64,000 nt of DNA from NCBI RefSeq assembly GCF_029168945.1, contig NC_083603.1, positions 43,214,396 to 43,278,395 of the forward strand. Reading direction: 5' to 3'. The notes under the pieces are model-generated. The model saw only the letters and a list, made by a program, of their open reading frames with translations. It did not search any database and had not been told where the DNA came from. This stretch comes from Cannabis sativa. Lineage: Eukaryota > Streptophyta > Magnoliopsida > Rosales > Cannabaceae. The translations under genes and the position numbers were made by a program. Within the stretch, counting starts at the first letter, position 1, and every line of letters starts with the position of its first letter. Below are positions 56,870-64,000 of the stretch, piece by piece.

Positions 56870-57989
56870 TTTTCTGATATGATTTACATTAATCTCTCCA
56901 GTTAAGTTGTGTGATGTCCAAAGAAAATTTGTGGGGATGAACTTGACTTTGGTAGAGTCTAGATTCATAATGCTAACTAGACAGATTAGGATTTTGTCTG
57001 CAGATTTTTCATATCTGTTCAAATAGAATTTTGTCATTTAAGGAGTTTTTGCAAAAAAAAAAAAACTAATTAATATTTTCTCTTTGTATTCATAACTTTT
57101 GAGCTCGGTTTTGGATGTCATTTATCACTATAAATATGACCTAAACCAGCAACAATAGGTTGAGCTCTTCCACTTTTTAATTTCTTATATTTATAGAAGA
57201 GAATGTTTCTTTTGTAAAGGATAGTTCTGTTATTCCTTGGTGAGTTTGTGTGTCTTTGAGATTTTTTTTATGTGAAATAAATTTCAAAGTACAGAATATA
57301 AAGAACAACCTTCGGGAGAAGGTTCATCCAAGTCTTGTTTCAAGAGGAAGTAAGCACCGCTATCTTCGGGAGAAGATTTCTACATGTCTTGCTTCAAGAG
57401 GAAGCAAGCACTGCTATATTTGGAAGAAGATTTCTACAAGTCTTGCATCGGGAGGAAGCAAGTACCGCTATCTTCGAGATAAGATTTCTACAAGTCTTGC
57501 TTCGAGAGGAAGCAAGCACCACTATCTTCAGGAGAAGATTTTTACAAGTCTTGCTTCGGGAGGAAGCAAGCACCGCTATCTTTGAGAGAATATTTCTATA
57601 AGTCTTGCATCAGGAGGAAGCAAGCATTCACCAAGTAATTTGAAGGGAGTTCAAACCTTAGTGTCTTAAGGAGATTCATTCAACAAATAGGAATACATCA
57701 AGCTTGTGGTAAAATTATTTGTTTAAGTCAATTACTTTGTACTTGTTGAAATTTAACTAATGAATCTTATCTCTAAGTGTGGCCCTATGGATTAGTGGCA
57801 ATCTACAAGGATTGTTGATACCACGTATGAAATATCACGTGTCATTTTAGTTTCTACAATTTTAATTTTTACAGTTATTTCTGATCTATCAAGTTTAGTT
57901 TCTGATAGAACATATTTCAATTTTGTTCAAATAATTTTATAACAGTTCCACGTTTATTAATTCACTTAGTAATCATAAAAATAGAATTT
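56870..57989 (+). mobile_element. LTR (start uncertain) with internal tandem repeat
   Basis: The segment ends GAATTTCA directly before ATTGGTATCAGAGC (about 57990-58003), a tRNA-Met-type primer-binding site, so it reads as a 5' LTR on the plus strand. A TATA box CACTATAAATATG lies near 57126. The internal region that should follow is cut at 58046 by the Gypsy LTR of opposite orientation. The left limit could not be fixed. Confidence 0.6.
57311..57640 (+). repeat. six-copy 54-bp tandem repeat
   Basis: GAGGAAG marks the units at 57344, 57398, 57452, 57506, 57560 and 57614, exactly 54 bases apart. Each unit reads roughly TTCTACAAGTCTTGCTTCG, then GGAGGAAGCAAGCACCGCTA. 54 is a multiple of three, so two frames stay open through the array, one giving an 18-residue SLASRGSKHRYLREKIST repeat. 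Its place inside an LTR argues against a gene. Confidence 0.95.
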
Positions 57990-58045
57990 CAATTGGTATC
58001 AGAGCAGTTCACTAAACTCTTAGTGAGATCTTGTGGTTATTTTTT

Positions 58046-60140
58046 TGTAACGCACCCCACATGGATGCCACGTGTGTGCTTTTACAAATTTATTTATAGT
58101 AATCTATTAGTTTAAGAAAAGTGCAGTTTAATTAAAAACTTTCTAATTAAACTAAAAACATAACTTTTATACAAAATACTACTGAAGTATGGGAATTCCC
58201 TGTTTATAAACTCTTACAACTAGTTTCAAAATCACTATTACAATAATAGCATTACATTTCCAAACATAGTCAAAAGGATTGATCCTGTCCACTGGAAGCT
58301 AAGACACCGCGATTGATATGTACATCGCCGGGAGACCTCTGACTCATGGCTGATCCACTTTAATTTCCCTTCCCTTTACCTGCACCACGAAGCACCCGTG
58401 AGTCACAAAAACTCATCAAAAAAGCAATTAGAACACAAACAATATATAACACGAGATAACTTAACAGTGCATAGCATACAATTTTATCATTCACAATAAA
58501 CGCTTATACAACACGTAATCAAGCATTACATAGCAATTATTTGTCTGATAAGACAAATTGTTCTTGATGCCTCATAAAGCATCCTTACCACTCATCACTC
58601 ACGAGCTACATGTGTCACTTTCGTTGTCCGATAAAATAAACGATAAGTGAGAAACCTATCTGCGGTTTTAAGCGAGTAATTACTCATTGCCAAGAAACCT
58701 ATCATAATCGAGTCACTAACATGATAATCGTTTCCTCAATCATAAACGAGTCACAACCGATAATAATCGTTCCTCTCTTAACATGCTCAACAGTGCAATT
58801 GACTTTCTTACCTTGGTCAAGTAATCAGGTGTGCGTGCGGACTTGAGTGGAATAAAGCTCGACGATCCCGAGTCCTATGTCACGACAATGAAATCTGGTT
58901 AACAACTTATCCAAACTCTGGAAAAAACCCAAATTCCATAACCAGACAAATTCTAACTCTCCACTGGTTCAAAACTTAGCTTAGACATCCTTAAAATACC
59001 CTAATCTAAGCTCTGAAAAACACCCCGAATAAAACCAATTTTGAACTAAAAACTAGGGTTTCCCCTGTAGGCCAACCGGTTGACCAATTTTTGCTGCATA
59101 AAGGAGAAACTCTTGTTTTACACATCAAAACTCAACCAATTCTCCACCAAACCTACTCAAACCTTCCAAAACAGTTCCAGACCATAAAAACATTGCATAC
59201 AATCAAACGATTCTCAAGAATTCATCAAAATAAGCAAAACACCATAATTGAGTAAAATCGAGCTCATTAAACCTCATCTCCTCCAATACATGTCTAACAA
59301 CCCTAATTCTAATCAATTCAAACTTAAACAACTTCCAACTTAACCCTAGAACAAGCTCTGAACTTAGAAAAAATAACTCAGCCCCGAATTCATACAAATC
59401 CTAACCCAAAACTCAACCTAAGCCTTGCAAAATCAAAAGGAAAGAAGTGAAACGCTTACCTCAAGCATGAACAACACCTATCCTTGGTTGATTCAGCTAA
59501 CACTTGACTGAATTGGGAGGAAATTTCTAGTTTTTTAGCTGGTTTTCTTAGGTCTTCGAGAGAGAGAGAGAGAGAAAGAGGGAGAGAGCAATATGCGTAT
59601 TTTTTTAGTTTAGGTTTATCTTCAAATTTTTTAAAAAAGAAATAAAATTTCAATAATATAAACCTAACTTAAAAATTTACTCAGCTTAAATATTAATCCA
59701 TAAAAGACAAAAATCCTAACTTAGTGAAAAGACAAATTTGCCCCTCCAATTAAACACTTAAGTTAAATAAGGTTTAAGGACATTTTGGTCATTTTCTTGC
59801 TATACCTACTAACCGACAACCCCATTCTCTAAACTAATCTAGTATAATTCCAATATATCTCAACTTCTATCACCGTGATATTTTTGACCATCCCGTCGAG
59901 TTTCTACGGTTGCGGAACTTAAAAAATATTTTATTTCAAAAATAGTATTTATAATAACTCTACAATCTGATAAAATCTCTGTAATTAATAAATTACACTT
60001 AATCATTCATTTGCAAGATTTACTCTAATTAACCCACAATTAGCTTAAGTAAGATTATAATCTTACTCCAATATCCGTATAATCACATATTTAATGAAAT
60101 ATGCCTAATTAAATATTATTATATTTTCCAGAATATTACA
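58046..60140 (-). repeat. 3' LTR of the Gypsy element, 2095 bp
   Basis: On the plus strand it runs TGTAACGCACCCC...GAATATTACA, so on the minus strand it starts TGTAATATTC and ends GCGTTACA. The purine tract AAGGAGGGGATAG precedes it on the minus strand. The small GA-rich stretch near 59560-59590 is inside it. Frames at 59203 and 59456 are chance. Its TSD cannot be checked because the 5' LTR is outside the window. Confidence 0.85.
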
Positions 60141-60689
60141 ACTATCCCCTCCTTATAGAAATTTCATCCTCAAAATTTACTTGAATAACTCGGGATATTG
60201 CTCCCGCATCTGCGACTCTAACTCCCAAGTCGCCTCTTCAACACTTTAACTAATGGAATGGTCTTATTCCGCAACACTTTTTCATTCCTATCCAAGATCT
60301 GGATCGGTTGTTCCTCGTATGACAGATCCGTCTGAAGTTCGATATCTTCATAGCTTAGGATATGGGTCGTATCAGACACATACTTTTGAAGCATCGAGAT
60401 GTTGAATACGTTGTGAACTCCAGATAAAGTAAGGGATATGGCTAGCTGATAAGCTACCTAACCAACCCTTCTAAAATCTTAAACGAACCAATAAATTTGG
60501 GACTAACTTTCCCTTCTTTCTAAACCTTCGAATTCCTTTCATTGGGGACACCCGAAGGAAAATAAAATCTCCAATCTAGAATTCAATATCTCTACATTTT
60601 GGATTAACGTAACTCTTCTGCCTACTCAGTGAGGCAAGCGTACGAGCTCAAATCTTTTCAATAGCTTCACTCGTTCTTTGAGCTGCATC
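60141..60689 (-). pseudogene. Gypsy integrase C-terminus and chromodomain remnant
   Basis: The minus strand reads DAAQRTSEAIEKI at the 60689 end, then SRQKSYVNPKCRDIEF, FIFLRVSPMKGIRRFRKKGK (the GPY/F region) and finally EATWELESQMREQYPELFK, the end of a chromodomain as in Tekay/Del-type chromoviruses. Several stops and frameshifts break it. It continues the integrase of 62312-64000, split by the insertion at 60690. Confidence 0.85.
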
Positions 60690-62100
60690 TGTTGTGATAT
60701 TTTGCACATGCAAGTGCACGTATCGTTTACAAGTAATAGACTCATCAAGAGTGAGGTCGATCCCACGAGGATTGTAGTTAAGTACGTTAAAATTAAACTT
60801 TTACTTCTATTTGGTTAAATAAAAATTAAGAATAGGTTAAAAGTAGAAAATAATAAAAATAGTGAAAGAAGAAACAATTTAAGGAAATTATCAGTTAATA
60901 AAAACTAGGGCTTCAATTTCAATTGTATATATTGAATATGGCTTAATATGATTATCTCCCTATTACCAATTTCTATGCAATAACAGGTTTACTAAGGTAA
61001 TTTATAGTCTTTTCAGATATATAAATCTCAATCACATGCAAACTTTCTACTCTCGTGATAAATTTAACATGCAACAGGCATTAAACACAGAAATCCTATA
61101 AGCTATCTAAACTATATAGGTACTCTCTTCCTATATCGAAATTCAGCTCTATTTCACTATAGCATAATTGACACTCACTTCTCAGATCTCGCATTAAAAC
61201 TATAGACAATTAATTGGTGATCAGGCAATTAAAAGCAATTAAGCACGAACGAAATAGAATACATAGAAATTGGGGGAAAAATAAATCATATTAATACCAT
61301 AAAGTAATATCAAGCAATATCCATCTAACCCTAATAAAGTGTTTAGCTACACATGTTCATGAAAGCAAAATCACACATATTAACTTTAAGAAAGAGAAGA
61401 AGATAGAGAATAAAATAATGCTGAAAACCCTCTGTAAAATGCCTCCAATATTGCAGTTGATCTCTCCACTTTGCATCTGTATTCTTTCTTTTTTTCTCTC
61501 TGAAATTGCTTCCCTGAAATCAACTCTAGTTCACCCTTTATATAGGCTTTTAGGGACTAAAAAAAGATAGAAAAACGCACATGTTAAATGCATATTCGAA
61601 TTAGAAAACCCCCCAACACCCACTTGAGAGAAAAATACGATTTTTGTGCTATTTAGGGGGCGGGCCGCGGCATGCTAAAGCTGGGCCGCGGCCCGTGTTG
61701 GAAGTGATTTTTCTACTACGTTGACTGATAGTATTTTGGTCATAACTCTCTCAATATTGCTTAGAATTGGACGATTCAAGATGTCCCGGAAAGATAAAAG
61801 AGAGATCTAGAACTTTTATGTTTCGACTTTTTCCAAAATCTAATAATAAGATAGTCAAATTCAGGCTTGAAGTTTCATCTTTATTTTCGTGCACAGTTTT
61901 CTCTATTTTAAATATCATCTTTTTGTGAGATATTTTTATCTTTTTTCCCATCTTTTTCCTCTGATATTTTTCTAATCTTATTTTATTTTAAATCTGGAAA
62001 AATAAAAGATAACAAGCCTAAAAATGCTCCAAATACGATTAAAACTCAATTAAAAATATACTAAATTTAATCTAAAATTAATACTAAAAATAACCTAACA
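60690..62100 (-). mobile_element. LTR of another retrotransposon, 1411 bp, inside the Gypsy
   Basis: On the minus strand it starts TGTTAGGTTA (62100) and ends ATATCACAACA (60690), with a TATA box CCTATATAAAGGG near 61540 in the same direction. A purine tract GTTTGGGGGAATT precedes it. It is therefore a 3' LTR. It contains the short GC-rich stretch GGGGCGGGCCGCGGCATG (about 61657). No matching 5' LTR or TSD was found. Confidence 0.75.
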
Positions 62101-62311
62101 AATTCCCCCAAACTAAGCTTTTACTCGTCCTCGAGTAAAACACTAAATAAACATTAAACAAGTCAATCTCCAAAATATGAGAAATGTTCAAGTAGCTTCA
62201 ATAACATGATTATGAAAAAAAATTCACTTATGCATATAATCCAGAATTTCAATTCAATTACACTCTTGACAGATTTCAATTTATTTTCATTTACCTCCGT
62301 TTGCCGGCTTC
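62101..62311 (-). other. internal remnant attached to the nested LTR
   Basis: About 210 bp of the nested element's 3' internal region: the polypurine tract, then AT-rich non-coding sequence. It meets the Gypsy integrase just after the FRSLVHS motif. Confidence 0.5.
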
Positions 62312-64000
62312 ATCCTAATGAACGAGTGAACGAAACTTTCTTCCATAAAGAATTTCGTACGGTACCATGCCAATAGTACTTTGATAACTATTGTTATACA
62401 AAAACTCGATCAGAGGAAGATACTTGTTCCAAGAACCCTCAAAGTCTAATACACACGCCCATAGCATATCCTCAAGTATTTGAATAGTCCTCTCAGACTG
62501 ACCATCAACCTGAGGATGAAAAGTTGTACTGAACTTTAGTTTGGTACCCATTGCTCGTTGCAAACTCTCTCAAAACTTTGATGTAAATTTTGGATCTTAT
62601 TCTGAAACGATTGACTTTGGAGCAACATGAAGCCTAACTATTTCCTTGACATATAGATCATCGTACTGATCCACCGTATACGTAGTTCGCAATGGTAAAA
62701 AGTGAGCTAACTTTCTATATCGATCCACAATTACCTCGATAGAATTATAAAACCCTACTGTTCTTGGTAATCCAACCACGAAGTCTATGGTTATTTCCTC
62801 CCATTTCCACTCAGGAATCTTCAAAAGCTGAAGTAATCTCGCTGGTCTCTGATGTTGTGCCTTGACTTGCTGGCAAGTTAAGCATTTTGACACATACTCC
62901 ACAATGTCACCTTTCATACCTAGCCACCAGTATAGGGATTTTACTCGTGATACATCTTAGTCGTTCCCGGGTGTAAGGAATATGGTGTGGTATGAGACTC
63001 GTCTAGAATCTCTTGTCTGATACCTTCATCGGCTGGTACACAAACTTTGTCCTTATATCGTAGCAATACATCTAATGAGATTAAAAAGTCCTTTGTTGAC
63101 CTAGCTTCAAACTTTTCTTTGTACTCCTGTAGTTCGAGGTCACTCTGCTGGGTCATCTTGATTCTTTCTAACAAATCAGACTGTAACATGATATTGGCTA
63201 GTTTTCTCACTACGAATTCAATTCCTGCTCTGGTCATATCCTCAACCAACTTTGGTGAGATTTTCTTCAATTCATAAACTTACTCTAAACCCTTTCAGCT
63301 TAGTGCATTTGTTACCACATTTGCTTTTCCAGGATAGTAGAGAATCTCGCAGTCATAATCCTTAACTAATTATAACCGTCGTTGCTGCCTCATATTAAAA
63401 TCCTTCTGAGTGAAAAAAATACATGAGCTTTTGTGATCTGTGTAGATTTTGCACTTTTTGCCATACATGTAATGGCGCCAAACTTTCAAAGCAAAAACAC
63501 TGCTGCTAACTCAATATCATGGGTGGGATACCGCTGTTCATACTCCTTCAATTGCCTAGATGCATAGGCAATAACTTTTCCACCAAGATACCATCCTTCT
63601 TCATCACATGCCCTAAGAAACTTACTTGGGGTAGCCAAAATTTACACTTCTTGAATTTAGCATACAACTTATGCTCCTGGAGACGTTGCAATATCATCAG
63701 AAGATGTTTTCCATGTGCCTCTTTTGAATCGGAAAAGATCAGAATGTCATCAATGAAGACAATTACAAAATCATCTAAAAAGTCCTTGAACACTCGGTTC
63801 ATTAAGTCCATGAATGCTGCCGAAGCATTTGTTAATCTGAAGGACATCACCAAGAATTCATAGTGTCCATACCGGGTACGAAAAGCTATCTTGGGAATAT
63901 CCTCCTCTCGAATCCTCAACTGGTGATGACTAGATCAAAGATCGATCTTAGAAAAGACGGTCTTTCTCTGCAATTGATCAAACAGATCATCTATCCATGG
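62312..64000 (-). pseudogene. Gypsy (chromovirus) pol: RT, RNase H and integrase, partial
   Basis: Reading down the minus strand from the window end. RT at 64000-63548 with [10 protein letters not shown] and [20 protein letters not shown]; a TGA at 63937-63935 replaces an expected Arg. Then RNase H (HYMYGKKCKIYTDHKS, about 63440), and the integrase zinc domain with CLTCQQVKAQHQRPA. Then the catalytic core (ITIDFVVGLPRT and FHPQVDGQSERTIQILEDML) and ILYGRKFRSLVHS at the break. Stops and frameshifts lie at about 63290, 62935, 62596 and 62567. Two of the stops are TGA where Trp or Arg is expected, consistent with decay of methylated cytosines. Gag and the 5' LTR lie beyond the window. Plus-strand frames at 63047 and 63519 are antisense shadows. 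Confidence 0.92.

Noticed and set aside
57250..57601. Two overlapping frames of 111 and 88 codons made of 18-residue repeats
   Set aside because: They follow from the 54-bp tandem repeat in an LTR; kept as a finding, not as a gene.
63047..63863. Plus-strand frames of 76 and 114 codons
   Set aside because: Antisense to the Gypsy RT and integrase, which carry the recognisable motifs.

Overview
The window is nuclear DNA from a flowering plant, almost certainly a eudicot. It is very AT-rich, its genes are sparse and intron-containing (GT...AG introns), and plant-specific families are present: a WRKY factor, an SBP-box/SPL factor with a miR156 site, a GPI-anchored lipid-transfer protein, Cassandra TRIM retrotransposons carrying 5S rRNA-like LTRs, and Copia, Gypsy, LINE, MULE, hAT and Tourist elements. 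I could not identify the family or species from the sequence alone.

Five host genes can be supported. (1) An LTPG-type non-specific lipid-transfer protein, minus strand, 12824-14271, 3 exons, 182 aa. (2) A small group IIc WRKY factor, plus strand, 30505-31161, 2 exons, 185 aa. (3) An unrecognised single-exon protein with a C-terminal membrane segment, minus strand, 31508-32188, 226 aa, convergent with the WRKY gene. (4) SAE1, the small subunit of the SUMO-activating enzyme, minus strand, 33786-35820, 10 exons, 319 aa. (5) An SPL13-like SBP-box factor, plus strand, 52043-53832, 3 coding exons, 428 aa, with a 20-nt miR156 site and a predicted 5'-UTR intron that splits a 6-codon upstream ORF. 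Exon boundaries were worked out by hand from reading frame and splice sites, and all exon phases close.

Most of the rest is transposon debris, much of it nested and datable by target-site duplications (TSDs). 2.5-4.5 kb: a 2-kb LTR with a dispersed CCCAAGTTGAC-type motif. 6.6-7.3 kb: a complete hAT MITE. 9.6-10.7 kb: a MITE holding a complete Cassandra TRIM. 16-17.5 kb: two inverted-repeat elements. 17.6-26.7 kb: Copia debris and an LTR remnant holding a complete 7.2-kb Copia element whose LTRs are nearly identical but whose coding region is wrecked and patched with its own leader. 28.4-29.9 kb: a MITE holding an odd LTR element with a hairpin around its primer-binding site. 38-38.9 kb: a Tourist-like MITE holding a hAT MITE. 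39.2-40.6 kb: a LINE end split by a solo LTR. 41.3-44.7 kb: a decayed MULE transposase split by a second Cassandra. 44.7-46.9 kb: Copia fragments. 55.3 kb: a small hAT MITE. 56.9-58 kb: an LTR carrying a 54-bp tandem repeat. 58-64 kb: a minus-strand chromodomain-type Gypsy element, interrupted by another LTR and running off the window end.

The genes show no sign of a shared pathway. They sit as islands (12.8-14.3, 30.5-35.8 and 51-54 kb) between repeats. I found no clear undescribed gene system. The most unusual structures are the palindrome at the primer-binding site, the self-patched Copia, and the intron-spanning upstream ORF of the SPL gene.
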